A DNA stretch of 64,000 nucleotides, from NCBI RefSeq assembly GCF_019797865.1, contig NZ_CP081869.1, positions 124,001-188,000 on the forward strand, given 5' to 3'. Every line of letters starts with the position of its first letter. Position 1 is the stretch's first letter. The position numbers and the translations under genes were made by a program. The notes beneath the pieces are model-generated. The model was not told the DNA's origin and searched no databases. It was given only the letters and a program-made list of their open reading frames with translations. Positions 1-9,246 of this stretch are shown piece after piece. Source of the stretch: Chenggangzhangella methanolivorans. Its GTDB lineage: Bacteria > Pseudomonadota > Alphaproteobacteria > Rhizobiales > Methylopilaceae.

Positions 1-229
1 ATGAGGCTTCTCATCGCATTCCGCAGGAACGTCTTGATAGGTACGCCGACGGGGCACCGCCGTTCGCCGACAAGCGACTGCCGGATCGCGTCGCTGACCA
101 CATCTAGCGCTTGCCGCCGATCGGGCATTCCGCAGAACTTTCCGTAGCCCGCTATCCGATAAAGGGGGCTGTCGTCAGCTCATTGAGAGCGTCGCGTACC
201 TGGTCCGGCGTCAATGTCGGCTTGCTCAC
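1..229 (-). CDS. sigma-70-like small protein, partial and frame-broken
   Basis: The gene runs off the left edge, so only its first ~75 codons are visible. A GTG at 229 opens a short segment (SKPTLTPDQVRDALNELT) that hits a stop at 152-154. The adjacent frame carries on with GYGKFCGMPDRRQALDVV and later RRCPVGVPIKTFLRNAMR. That pattern resembles alphaproteobacterial sigma-70-like regulators, which carry an 'EAI...G.R.CP..V....FL...MRS' signature. A one-base break at about 155-175 explains the two frames. The assignment rests on this remembered signature alone and is tentative. Confidence 0.4.
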
Positions 230-420
230 GCGATCGTCCTGCTGCCCAGACACAATCATAGGCTGAGATTCGACCTGTCTCGGACGCGGATCGAAAATTT
301 TTAGCCGAATTGTCCGAGGCCAATCCCTGAAGAGCCTACTCCTACGAAAGCCAATCCTTGGCGATCGCCGGCGTCGCGGACCGGCCTGTCGACGAACGCC
401 GCGAGATAGGAGGTGAATCC

Positions 421-645
421 ATGTCGGGTAAGAACCAGCACATCGTCCCGCACGATGAGGGATGGGCTGTTCGTGGCGAAGGAAACTCGCGCGCGACGTC
501 TGTCCACGACACCCAGCGCGAAGCCATCGAGCATGGGCGAGAGATCGCGCGGAATCAGGGCAGCGAGCTTCTGATCCATGGCCGTGACGGCCGGATCAGA
601 GAGCGAGACAGCCACGGAAACGATCCGTTCCCGCCGAAAGGCTGA
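421..645 (+). CDS. DUF2188 family small protein
   Basis: A 74-residue cytoplasmic protein. The motifs QHIVPHDEGWAVRGEGN and T.R.AIEHGREIARNQGSEL are typical of DUF2188, whose function is unknown. The start at 421 was chosen because a strong ribosome binding site (ATAGGAGGTGAATCC) sits just before it; an upstream in-frame start at 358 has none. It lies on the same strand 128 bp ahead of the CBASS operon, and no link to CBASS is implied. Confidence 0.75.
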   Translation: MSGKNQHIVPHDEGWAVRGEGNSRATSVHDTQREAIEHGREIARNQGSELLIHGRDGRIRERDSHGNDPFPPKG

Positions 646-772
646 CTATCCTCCGCTTCCACGCGGATTTTGCCGGAGACCGCAGAGGCGCGGCCTCCGG
701 CCTTATGGTCATAGGCGGAAGCGCACGTGTGTCGCCGAGCCGCCATCGCTGAGACGCGAAAGGTGAAGTGCG

Positions 773-1971
773 ATGAACATGCTGACGACGGTGATCACGC
801 CCGAGGCCGAAAAGTATCTCGAGGCCTTGGTCGCCGAACTCGAAATTCCCAAGAGCCGCTATGAGCAGGCGACGTCCCGCTACATCTCACTCGGTGAGTG
901 GTTGCATCGCGATGCGTCGGCCATCAAGAAATTTGACCCGCAGGTTTACGTCCAGGGTTCCTTCGGCACGGCACGGCGATCAAGCCGCTCACCGAGCGCG
1001 AAGAATACGACGTCGATTCCGTAGTCGAACTGCGGCGTCTTCTGAAATCTCAGGTCAGCCAGGCCACGCTGAAGCGCGCGGTTGGCGCCGAGATCACGGC
1101 TTATGCACGCGCGCACGGCATGGAGAGGCCGGTTCGGGAAAGACGTCGCTGCTGGACCCTCGACTATGCCGATGGCGCCCAGTTCCACTTGGACGCCGTC
1201 CCCGCCCTCTCGAACGGCCAAGATCAGAGGGTCCTTCTGGAAGCGCGGGGCCTCGACCAGCGATGGGCTGACACGGCGATCGCCATCACGGACAACGAGA
1301 CGCCGAACTACGAGCAGATCACGAATGGCTGGCCCCGCTCCAATCCGAAGGGCTACGGCAAGTGGTTTCGCGAGCGTGTCGTGGTGGCTGTCGAGCGACG
1401 CCGCAGGGCTGGCGGCGTCTACGCAGACGTCGAATCCATGCCGACCTACAAAATCAAGACGCCCTTGCAGTCGGCGATCATGATCCTCAAGCGCCATCGA
1501 GACATGATGTTCGTCGGTCGTGGCGACGAGCGTCCCATTTCCATCATTCTCACCACGCTTGCCGCTCATGCCTATAATGGCGAGCTCACGGTCGGCACGG
1601 CCTTGGTCGCGATCTTGGCGCGCATGGATCACTTCATCCAATTCGTGGACGGGAGGTATGTGATTCCCAATCCAACCGATCCTCTCGAGAACTTCGCGGA
1701 CAAATGGGAAGCGCATCCGGAACGGGCCGAGGCCTTCTTCGAGTGGCTCTTGCACGCTCGTGAGCAATTTACGCAGGCCGCCCGCCTGTCGCTCCGGCAG
1801 CAGATCACCGAAGTCGTAGCTTCCGGGGTCGGACGTCCGGTTGCCGAACGTGCCCGTGACCGGAGCTTTGGCCTCGCGGCGCCCGCCCTCCTTACCGAAG
1901 GCATCGTGCGCAACGTGGCTGAGGCTCAAGAAACGCCTGTCAGGCTCGAAGGGGGCGGTCGGAACGCCTGA
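773..1971 (+). CDS. CBASS CD-NTase (cyclic oligonucleotide synthase), frame break
   Basis: This is the signal-generating enzyme of an anti-phage CBASS operon; family members make cyclic di- or trinucleotides when phage is sensed. The nucleotidyltransferase motif QGSFGT lies near residue 65, followed in the next frame by an acidic pair in YDVDSVVEL and a third acidic residue in FHLDAVPAL, so the catalytic residues are complete. About 398 residues are coded if one base is restored near 970-980 (context GGCACGGCACGG). The first part reads in one frame to 1024, and the rest continues in another frame to 1971. The next gene starts one base after the stop. The product nucleotide cannot be read from sequence. 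Confidence 0.8.
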
Positions 1972-1972
1972 C

Positions 1973-3753
1973 GTGCCCGACGCTCTTGACCATCGACGGA
2001 CGTCAGCCATCGCAGCGGTCGAGACGTGGCTTGTGGAACGAACGTCAAGCGTCCAACGGCTCGAAGCCGGCGATCTCGTCCATTTCCGTGGCTCTCCGAT
2101 CGCCGGCTGGCGTGTGTCTGCTGACTTCGCGGACGGTGAAAGGCGTGTCGACATTGTGGTCGACGCTGCCTTTCCATTTCGGCCAGCAAAGCTGTTGCTC
2201 GTTGACCGCCCGGCGTTTGGAGTGTGGCCACATGTGGAACGAGATGGCTTCCTCTGTCTAACGAGTGAACAAGCGGCATTCTCGTCCGAAGACCCGATCG
2301 GTGGCGTAGCTGCTCTGTTCGAGATGGCGTTCGGGCTTGTGCGCCGGTGTGTGACCGAGAGCTGCGATGCCGAGTTTCGCGCGGAGTTTCTCTCCTATTG
2401 GCCTGGCTCCGCGGAAGTGGCAGGCCGGGCCGTGCTCGGGCTTTTCGAGCCAGACGGCGGTTCCCGCGCAATCCGCGCGTGGTGGGGAAAAGATTTGCTG
2501 CTCCTCGCTGACGACGACGACGCCATTCATCGTTGGCTGCGGGCTTGCTATGGAGATCTGCGAAAGCGAGATCTCAAGACCGCTGCTGGAGCCCTTCTCT
2601 GGATCGGTCGGCCCCTAACGCCGTCACAGTTTCCCAAGACGGGCACGGATTTGCTCGATCTCTCCGACCAGCGCGAGGCAAGAAGTATCCTCGACGACGC
2701 GGCGGCGACCTTGCCGGGCGCCTTGCCGGTGGTTCTTGGCATGCGCGCCGACGCGGGCGACGCATATGCGGGCCTCCTTATCCCCCAGCCCGGTGTCGCC
2801 CGATCTAAAGTCGCCGCCGGCCGCGGTTTCAGGCCCAGCCGAATCCCACCCCACGTGGCGGCTCGCCGATACTTTGGCGGGTCGGCAGGCGAGGCCTTCA
2901 TCGTGGAGCGCGCCGATCCTTCCTGGATCCACGGGCGCGCCCGCGATCCGCGCTTCGCGACGTTGCGCGGCTCAAGCGTCGTGCTCTTGGGCTGCGGCTC
3001 GGTCGGCGCCCCCGTCGCCACGACGCTTGCCCAAGCTGGCGTCGGCAAGCTGATCCTCGTCGATCACGACGGACTCAAGGCGGCAAACCTCAGCAGGCAT
3101 CCTCTCGGCGCGGCGTCTCTCGGCAAGCCGAAGGCGCGCGAACTCGCTCTGCGAATACGGCGCGACCTGCCCCACATCCTCGTGGAGGCCGAAGTCATGG
3201 ACCTTCAGCGTCTTCTCTTGGAGCGCCCAGAGCGACTCCTCGAAGCTGACCTAGTCATCTCCGCGCTCGGCAACTGGGCTGCGGAAGCCATGCTGGATGA
3301 ATGGCATCAAGGCGCGGTCTGTCCGGGGCCGGTTGTCTATGGCTGGACTGAAGCCACGCCTGCGCGGGTCATGCCGTCGCGATCCTGCATGAGGGCAAGC
3401 GGCTCAGGGATGGCTTCGATTCGACAGGGAAGCCGAAGCTTGAAGTGACCGCGTGGCCAAACGGGCCGACTATCGCCCATGAACCTGCCTGCGGCGCCGT
3501 CTTTCAACCTTACGGACCCGTCGAACTGGGCTTCATCACGAGCATGGTCGCCGACCTCGCTCTTGACTGTCTGCTCGGCGGCGTCATCGCCTCGACGCAC
3601 AGGATATGGGCATGCGCCGAACGACTGCTCGACGGCGCTGGCGGTGTATGGTCGGACGAGTGGACAAGCCTTGTCGATGGCCGATCGGAAGGAGGGTTTC
3701 TGACGAAGCGACTGTGGGCGGCGCCTCTCGGCGCGGAGATCCTACCGGCATGA
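1973..3753 (+). CDS. cap2: CBASS Cap2, E2-E1 ubiquitin-transfer-like fusion, frame break
   Basis: Cap2 conjugates the C-terminus of the CD-NTase to targets and so primes signalling. An N-terminal E2-like domain carries the Cys in VERDGFLCLTSE (about residue 95). The C-terminal ThiF/E1 domain carries the nucleotide-binding loop LLGCGSVGAPVATTLA and LVDHDG near residue 340, then a probable E1 catalytic Cys in HEPACGAVFQPYG near residue 505. The GTG at 1973 follows the CD-NTase stop directly. The frame breaks near 3353, after VVYGWTEA, and resumes in the frame that ends at 3753. Length (about 593 residues) fits the long type II form. Confidence 0.82.
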
Positions 3754-4262
3754 TCGAATACGTCGTCGGAAGTTCTGACCAGCGCTTGATGTTCGTTCAG
3801 GAGGTCGTCGACCATTTCGCGACGTACCGGCAACTCCGGTTTTGGCAGCGCGAAGCCGGAGGTTCTCTTTTCGCTCGGTTTGCCGACAAGCTCGTCACGG
3901 TCGAGCGCGCTACCGGGCCGCGCCCGACCGACCAAAGAACGCGATGGTCCTATCGACCGGATCGCGCTGCAGAGCAGAACGAAATCGACGAATTTCATCG
4001 CGTCGGACTTCATTTTATCGGCACTTGGCACACCCATCCGGAGCGCGATCCAAGTCCCTCGGGCATAGACCTGCAATCAATTGCCGAGGCGGTGGTTCGT
4101 TCAAGACATGCCCTGAACGGCTTTGTCCTCGTCGTCGTAGGGCAGCGCCATCCGATGGAGGAGCTGTTCGTCGCCGCATGCGACGCCGCAGCTGTTTATC
4201 CCCTGGCGCGATCCCCTGTTAGTTCCCCCGCGAGCTATCAAGAAGAGAGGCGGTCGGCATGA
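3750..4262 (+). CDS. cap3: CBASS Cap3, JAB/JAMM deconjugating protease
   Basis: Cap3 removes the CD-NTase from conjugates and so limits the Cap2 reaction. The 170-residue product has the JAMM zinc signature HTHPERDPSPSGID around residues 90-103, preceded by REAGGSLF, where the family usually places its first conserved segment. The ATG at 3750 overlaps the cap2 stop (ATGA), which favours translational coupling and rules out the upstream in-frame start at 3606. The stop likewise overlaps the next start at 4259. Confidence 0.82.
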   Translation: MIEYVVGSSDQRLMFVQEVVDHFATYRQLRFWQREAGGSLFARFADKLVTVERATGPRPTDQRTRWSYRPDRAAEQNEIDEFHRVGLHFIGTWHTHPERDPSPSGIDLQSIAEAVVRSRHALNGFVLVVVGQRHPMEELFVAACDAAAVYPLARSPVSSPASYQEERRSA

Positions 4263-5266
4263 CGTTCGACTATCTCGTGCGCGCCGTCGCTGACGCGTTG
4301 CGAACCTATGTCGGCTGGCTCGTGCGGCCTCGGTTGCTCGCGCATTACGGCATGTGGTGCGGGCTCGCGATCGTAGGCTTCGTCTGCAGCGGCTGGGCGA
4401 TCGGACTTGAGCTCCCGACCCTGGAAGGTCCTTTGCGCTTCAGCTTCGATACAGGTGGCGGAACTCCGACGTTTCTGACCTGGGCTCTGCTTCTATTCGG
4501 GTTTGGGCTGCTGGCGTGGGGTCCTTGGCAAGAGTGGGCAAGGTATCGCCACGAGCGCGATCTCCTGTCCAAAAAGCGCGTCCTCGTACTTGAGGCCCGC
4601 GGACTTCGGTTCGAAATCGGCCGCGCATTGGCGGACGCAGTTCCCGATCTGATCCTCGGTCGGCGCGAACCGCGGATCTTGGACTTCAGACAGATATATG
4701 ACGGCGAGATCACTCATCCCGAACGAGGTCTTGAGGAAGCGATTTCACTGCCAAACCAAATCCGTCAGGCGGCCGCGGGCGCCGACCGCGGCGACTTCAC
4801 TGTCGTGTATGGGGGGCTTGCGCCGGTGCCATACACATTTCTCACCGGTGTTCTGATCGACGATGAAGGAAAACTCTTCGTTATGGACTGGGACCGGACG
4901 GCTGAGCGTTGGAGGGCTCTGGACGCCCCCGACGACGGAAAGCGGTTCGAAGTCGAGGGTTTGGATTCGCCTAAAGATTCGCCCGAAGCCGTGATGGCGG
5001 TAGCGGTCTCCTATCCGGTCCTTGACCGCAATCTTGAATCGGCGTTCCCAAAACTCCCGGTTGTCCGGTTAACGCTGGAAGACGGAGATGTGAACGCACA
5101 TTGGTCGGCTGAGAAGCAGGCCGCGCTCGCCGAGCAGTTTCTCGATGCCGCTATTGCGCTCGAAGGCTGCGGGGTTCGGAGGATCCATCTCGTTCTGGCG
5201 GCGCCGAACAGTCTGGTTGTCCGCCTAGGGCGTGCTTACGATCGCCGCAACCTGCCGCGCTCGTAG
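4259..5266 (+). CDS. CBASS effector, transmembrane-SAVED (Cap14-like)
   Basis: The effector is predicted to bind the cyclic nucleotide and damage the inner membrane. Two hydrophobic segments lie near the N-terminus (about residues 33-52, GLAIVGFVCSGWAIGL, and 70-92, FLTWALLLFGFGLLAW). A soluble C-terminal domain of about 220 residues follows and ends in HLVLAAPNSLVVRLGRAY, which matches the end of the SAVED fold where 'PNS..V.LGR' is usual. At 335 residues with TM plus SAVED, Cap14-type is the best fit. It overlaps cap3 by ATGA and is the last gene of the operon, whereas effectors are often first. Confidence 0.72.
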   Translation: MTFDYLVRAVADALRTYVGWLVRPRLLAHYGMWCGLAIVGFVCSGWAIGLELPTLEGPLRFSFDTGGGTPTFLTWALLLFGFGLLAWGPWQEWARYRHERDLLSKKRVLVLEARGLRFEIGRALADAVPDLILGRREPRILDFRQIYDGEITHPERGLEEAISLPNQIRQAAAGADRGDFTVVYGGLAPVPYTFLTGVLIDDEGKLFVMDWDRTAERWRALDAPDDGKRFEVEGLDSPKDSPEAVMAVAVSYPVLDRNLESAFPKLPVVRLTLEDGDVNAHWSAEKQAALAEQFLDAAIALEGCGVRRIHLVLAAPNSLVVRLGRAYDRRNLPRS

Positions 5267-5440
5267 TGTGGCAGTTCGAAACGAGATATGACCCCGCCTT
5301 ATCCATGGGGAATCGAAATGCCCCTGGGAGCGATTCATCGGCCTGCAATTGTCCGTGCGTGACTTTGGAAGACAACTGCGGTCAGCGTTAGGAACACCGT
5401 GTTCGCATCTGCAGATGTTTTGCTTCAAATAGGCCTGCGT

Positions 5441-5746
5441 TCACCGAATCTGAACCAAAGCGCACTTCGGCTTCATCTGATATCCTTTGAAGTTGTGACG
5501 GATCCAGTGGGCGGATTGCTCGTGGCGGACGGCCGCATCGTTGGTAAGGGTCTTCAGCACCACCCGTTTGGAGTCATCGCACGACGGCGGCGTCAGTCCG
5601 ATTCGCTTAAATGCAGGCTTTGGAGCTACTTCCTCTCTTGAGGCTGACGAATGCGCTTGCGAACGCGCGATCGAAAGAAAGCCGAATAGGGCCAAGGTGG
5701 CGGCTACCGCTACGATTCTGAGCGACATGCGTTCATTATCGCGCAC
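5441..5746 (-). CDS. small secreted protein with RHNFKGY motif
   Basis: A signal peptide (SLRIVAVAATLALFGFLSIA) is followed by an exported domain of about 65 residues with two cysteines, TPPSCDDSK and the C-terminal HNFKGYQMKPKC. The protein at 35234-35611 in the czc operon shares this ending (RNFKGYPTKPPC), so the two are paralogues tied to metal loci. GTG at 5746 is preferred because GGAG lies 8 bases upstream; ATG at 5728 has no ribosome binding site. Function unknown. Confidence 0.65.
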   Translation of the reverse strand: MRDNERMSLRIVAVAATLALFGFLSIARSQAHSSASREEVAPKPAFKRIGLTPPSCDDSKRVVLKTLTNDAAVRHEQSAHWIRHNFKGYQMKPKCALVQIR

Positions 5747-5817
5747 TGACTTGTCTCCAGATCAGCTTCGGCCCGGCCGGCGAACCAGGCCGAAGCGCCT
5801 CACTCAGTTCGTCCGGG

Positions 5818-6048
5818 TCAGCGGATCACGACGCTGCGATGATCGTGCGTGTTGGTCGACACCTGCTCGAACGCCTGGTCGTCGGCCTTCGGCTTGCCCG
5901 TCAACGTCGCGAAGTCGGGAACACTGGCGTAAAAGTCAGCGCGGTCGCGACCGTGCTGATTGGTGGAGTTCGGGATCGTAGCGTCGTCTGCGAGCGCTGC
6001 CCCCATCGAGCCGATTACGACCAGGCTCGCCACCAGAAGCGTCTTCAT
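5818..6048 (-). CDS. small secreted protein, NSTNQH family (copy 1)
   Basis: A 76-residue exported protein. The signal peptide starts MKTLLVASLVVIG and the mature part contains NSTNQHGRDRADFYASVPDF. The gene at 27558-27775 encodes a clear paralogue (NSTNQHLRDSADFYDSVPDF). The start at 6048 has the leader GGAGTGAAAGAA. The palindrome at 6117-6134 lies 69 bp upstream of the start, and the 5' leaders of both copies are related. No function is known to me; copper stress is suggested by the neighbours and the shared operator. Confidence 0.75.
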   Translation of the reverse strand: MKTLLVASLVVIGSMGAALADDATIPNSTNQHGRDRADFYASVPDFATLTGKPKADDQAFEQVSTNTHDHRSVVIR

Positions 6049-6116
6049 TTCTTTCACTCCATCTGCTGCGCTCGAACTTGAGCTGGAGTGAAGGTGACGC
6101 ATCGCGTGCATCCTCG

Positions 6117-6134
6117 ATGTGGCGGTCGCCACAT
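6117..6134. promoter_or_regulatory. ATGTGG-N6-CCACAT operator, copy 1
   Basis: Perfect arms ATGTGG and CCACAT are separated by CGGTCG and sit 69 bp before the start of the secreted protein gene ending at 5818. The spacing is that of CRP/FNR boxes (TGTGA-N6-TCACA) with a changed inner base. Matching sites occur at 14411-14428 and 27471-27488. The Crp/Fnr proteins coded at 14808 and 27856 are natural candidate binders. Confidence 0.7.
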
Positions 6135-6267
6135 CGGCGGTCTGTCAGCGACGCCGTTCTGACACAAGCCCGCGACAGCGAACCGGTGGCCGGCAGCACG
6201 CTGACAACGTCGACGGCCGCCGCCCACCGGTCTCGGATCGATCCAAGAGGCGCGTTTGCGGCTCACC

Positions 6268-8133
6268 TCAGCCCGCAACGTCGATGACGGTCATCAACCC
6301 GCCGCCGCCCTTCTCTTCGACATTGTTGTTCGAGGTGTGATGCGGGATATGGCAGTGGATCAGCCACTTGCCAGGCCGGCGCGCCGTCCAGACGACATCA
6401 TAGCGTTGCCCGGGGCCCACATTGACTGTATCGGCAAGGAACCGCCCCGCCTCCGGAATTGTCTCCCCGTCCCGCGCGACGACCTGAAACGGGCCGCCGT
6501 GGATGTGCATCGGGTGAACGAACCCATTGTTGGTTCCGACGAACCGCACCTTGAGCGTCTCGCCGACCTTCATCCGGATCGTGTCGGTCGCGGGATAGGC
6601 CCGGCCGTTGATCGTAAAGTAGTTCGGCATGCCGCCTTCCATCGGCATCGCCGGATAGGTCAGGCCCTCCCGTTTGAGCCATTCCTGCAACTGGATGACG
6701 TAGTCATGGTCGGCCGTGACCTCGTCCGCCGGATTGGCCGGATCGATGATCAGAGCGCCATATAGGCCGAGCGCCTGGGTCCGGTCGGGCTTGGCGTGCG
6801 GATGGTAGAAGTAGGTGCCGTGCTGCTCGGCAGTAAATTCATAGCTGTATGACCCGCCAGGCTCGATCGGCTTCTGGGTGATCTCCGCAGGTCCGTCCAT
6901 CTGGTTCGGCAGGATCAGGCCATGCCAGTGGATGGTGGTATCTTCCGGCAACCTGTTCCTGACGTTGATCCGGACCGTGTCGCCCTGGCGGATATGGAGG
7001 CGGGGACCGGGGATCTGACCGTTGTAGGCGTAAGCGTCGACCGTCACCCCGGGCAGGATCGACCAGCGGATCACGGTCGGCTCGAGATCGAACACCTTGA
7101 CGTCGCCTTCCATGCGGAAGGGCGCATCCTGATCGCCCCGGACGTTTGGCCCGAAGGTCGCTGAGATCAGCCGAGGATCGGCGGCCGCCATGTCCAGCAT
7201 GGCGTCGGCCGGCGTGTCGCGGTCCATGATCATGCCGGGCGGCATGATCGCGCCGCGCACGTCCTTCGCGGACAGGGACATATTCACCCAATTCGCCGGC
7301 GAGACCATGCCGAGCCCGAGGGCCAGAACCGAAACGCCGCCGATTGCCGCAAGCTGCGGAACCGTCGCGCCCGCTCCCATGCCGCTATGCCCGGCGTCAG
7401 TGTGGCGGTCGTCGTCGCCGCCCTTACGGCCGTCGTGACCCGCGTGGCCGGCCTGTGACTTCGCCTCCGGCCGCTCCGTCATCAGGCCGTGCTTCAGGCC
7501 TCTGGCGACCAGCCACACATTGGCGGGATAGGCCGTCGCAAACCCCACGATCACGCCGAGCGACATCACGCCCCAGAACAGCAGCTCGGTCGGCTCCATG
7601 GCGCGCATGTCGCGCCCCATCATCAGCAGGCTCATGACCGGCGCCATGCCGGCCATCATGAAGTTCATGCTGATGAATTCGGGTAGAAAGCTCTTGCGAA
7701 CGTTCTCCCAGTAGGTTCCGCCCATCATCGATTTCATGAACAGGGACTGGAAAATGAAGAGCCCGAAGGCGAAGCCGGCGAGATACTCGACGATCAGGTC
7801 GAGCCACATCGGCAACCCAAGCGAGGCCGTGATCACCGCCGCCAGAATGATGCCCGTCGCGTCGCCGGCGACGCAATGGATCGTCGAGCCCGCGCCCTGT
7901 TTCCAGAGCGGTTTGACGAACTCCTCATGTTTTCCCGGCCGCGGCTCTTTGTCGGCAAGCACATAAAGCAGAAGGCCGATCGGACCCATGTAGAGCGTGA
8001 CGAGGATAAACCCCCACTTCATCACGACCGGCTCGGGATTGTTCCTATACTGGTCGACCGCGACGTAGAGCGTCGACGCCAAGGCTAGCGCGAACCAGAC
8101 GGCGAGAAAATAATCGACAGGTTGAACGAACAT
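6268..8133 (-). CDS. DUF4396 membrane domain fused to multicopper oxidase
   Basis: The N-terminal ~220 residues form a polytopic DUF4396 domain (several hydrophobic spans between VDYFLAVWFALALAS and VIVGFATAYPANVWLVA). A His/Asp-rich linker near 225-245 follows, then a multicopper oxidase domain to residue 621. Copper motifs visible are IHWHGLILP, GTYFYHPHA, HPMHIHGGPF and IHCHIPHHTSNNN. The usual axial Met or Leu after the HCH-x3-H motif is Asn here. The oxidase domain presumably faces the periplasm and oxidises Cu(I). It is the last gene of the copper operon, with GAGGTCTTCGC as its ribosome binding site. Confidence 0.8.
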   Translation of the reverse strand: MFVQPVDYFLAVWFALALASTLYVAVDQYRNNPEPVVMKWGFILVTLYMGPIGLLLYVLADKEPRPGKHEEFVKPLWKQGAGSTIHCVAGDATGIILAAVITASLGLPMWLDLIVEYLAGFAFGLFIFQSLFMKSMMGGTYWENVRKSFLPEFISMNFMMAGMAPVMSLLMMGRDMRAMEPTELLFWGVMSLGVIVGFATAYPANVWLVARGLKHGLMTERPEAKSQAGHAGHDGRKGGDDDRHTDAGHSGMGAGATVPQLAAIGGVSVLALGLGMVSPANWVNMSLSAKDVRGAIMPPGMIMDRDTPADAMLDMAAADPRLISATFGPNVRGDQDAPFRMEGDVKVFDLEPTVIRWSILPGVTVDAYAYNGQIPGPRLHIRQGDTVRINVRNRLPEDTTIHWHGLILPNQMDGPAEITQKPIEPGGSYSYEFTAEQHGTYFYHPHAKPDRTQALGLYGALIIDPANPADEVTADHDYVIQLQEWLKREGLTYPAMPMEGGMPNYFTINGRAYPATDTIRMKVGETLKVRFVGTNNGFVHPMHIHGGPFQVVARDGETIPEAGRFLADTVNVGPGQRYDVVWTARRPGKWLIHCHIPHHTSNNNVEEKGGGGLMTVIDVAG

Positions 8134-8184
8134 GCGAAGACCTCGATCGCGCCCTCGCCGAACGACGAGGGCGTCGGGAGCTGG

Positions 8185-8706
8185 TTATTGTTTTGCCTGG
8201 GAAAGCATCCGGTCATAGAGGTCATGCCGGATGTCGTGCTGCGCCAGAATCCCTTTAACGAGCGGCTTGGCGGTGGTCTCGCACCATGCAACCAGGCGCT
8301 CGGTCTCCGAGGCCGCGGAGTCGCCGCTCATCACGTGGATCAATCCGAGAGAGATGGCCCTCGCGGCGTTCGCCGCCCGGATCACGACGACGCCAGCGTC
8401 GCTCTCCGATACCCGGGACAGGATCTCCGCCTTGATGTGCTCGGCGAATGCGCGACCGTCGCCTTCCGCGCCCTTGGTGTCCTCCAGAAACCATCGGTTC
8501 TGCTCGGCGCAGACACGGCTAAGGTTGTCGGCGAGAAAGGCCGTCGACAGGACATTGGCGAGAACGTCAGTGTCGACGGCGCTTTTCGTCGGGCCCGCTC
8601 CCGTCGCGTCGGCCGGCCCTACCGACGCCAGAGCGCCGAGAAGGGCTCCGACAAGAATGCTGTGACGGCGAGGCCAAGACAGCGATCGGGCGGCGGGACA
8701 GGCCAT
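8185..8706 (-). CDS. secreted protein, VLANVLSTAFLA family (copy 1)
   Basis: A 173-residue protein with an N-terminal signal (HSILVGALLGALASVGPADA) and a helical mature domain holding two cysteines (SRVCAEQNRW and VAWCETTAKPLV). The segment coded at 29984-30454 next to czcA is a clear paralogue, with C-termini [19 protein letters not shown] and [19 protein letters not shown]. The ATG at 8706 follows GAGGGAGGAAGCC. It lies between DUF305 and the DUF4396 oxidase, so a periplasmic role in metal handling is inferred; no known function is recognised. Confidence 0.7.
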   Translation of the reverse strand: MACPAARSLSWPRRHSILVGALLGALASVGPADATGAGPTKSAVDTDVLANVLSTAFLADNLSRVCAEQNRWFLEDTKGAEGDGRAFAEHIKAEILSRVSESDAGVVVIRAANAARAISLGLIHVMSGDSAASETERLVAWCETTAKPLVKGILAQHDIRHDLYDRMLSQAKQ

Positions 8707-8739
8707 GGCTTCCTCCCTCGATTCCGGTTGACGGCGGCT

Positions 8740-9186
8740 CTACTGGGCGCGCTTGCCCGCCCAGGCCTCGAACTCCGCGATCTCCTTTTCCTGGTCCTCG
8801 ATGATCTTCCTGGCCCAGGCCTTGGCCTGATCGTCCTTGCCGCTCTGCAGCTCGATCTTGCTCATCGCCACCGCGCCGCGGTGATGAGCGATCATGCCGC
8901 AGACGAAGGCGAGGTCGGGATCCTTGATCCCATGCGTCGCCCTCATAGTCCGGTTCATCTCCTGCATGGCCTTCATCGAAGCCATCTGGGGTTCGCCCAT
9001 GCTGGACATCGAGTGGGACGCCATGTCGCCCATCTCCATCGCCTTGCCCGTCATGCCCTGTCCGGGCGAGGCCGACTGGCAAGCCTTGGGCAGGCTCTCC
9101 GTTCCCTCCGGCGGTGCTTTGGCGTCCTGCGCCATCGCGGCCCCTGCGCTCACGGCGAACGCCGTCGCCAGCAGTATCCTCAACAT
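8740..9186 (-). CDS. DUF305 copper-associated periplasmic protein
   Basis: The signal peptide (LLATAFAVSAGAAMA) is followed by a Met/His-rich region (MEMGDMASHSMSSMGE). The DUF305 core contains DLAFVCGMIAHHRGAVAMSK, the ferritin-like histidine motif shared with the cyanobacterial copper-binding protein CopM. The protein has 148 residues. It sits between CusF and the 8185-8706 gene in the copper operon, consistent with periplasmic copper binding. GGAGACGCGAG precedes the start. Confidence 0.85.
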   Translation of the reverse strand: MLRILLATAFAVSAGAAMAQDAKAPPEGTESLPKACQSASPGQGMTGKAMEMGDMASHSMSSMGEPQMASMKAMQEMNRTMRATHGIKDPDLAFVCGMIAHHRGAVAMSKIELQSGKDDQAKAWARKIIEDQEKEIAEFEAWAGKRAQ

Positions 9187-9246
9187 CTCGCGTCTCCGAA
9201 ATCGTATTCGAAGCGGGCGCGCTCACCGCGCCCGCTTCTGGAAAGA

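Noticed and set aside
1841..1972. Earlier ATG start for cap2 at 1841
   Set aside because: It would overlap the CD-NTase coding end by 130 bases; the GTG at 1973 directly follows the stop.
2219..2238. GTGGCCACATGTGG palindrome
   Set aside because: It lies inside the E2 domain coding sequence of cap2 and has a different spacing from the regulatory ATGTGG-N6-CCACAT boxes.
3606..3749. Longer cap3 start at 3606
   Set aside because: The extra residues are Arg-rich and overlap the cap2 C-terminus; ATG 3750 overlaps the cap2 stop as ATGA.
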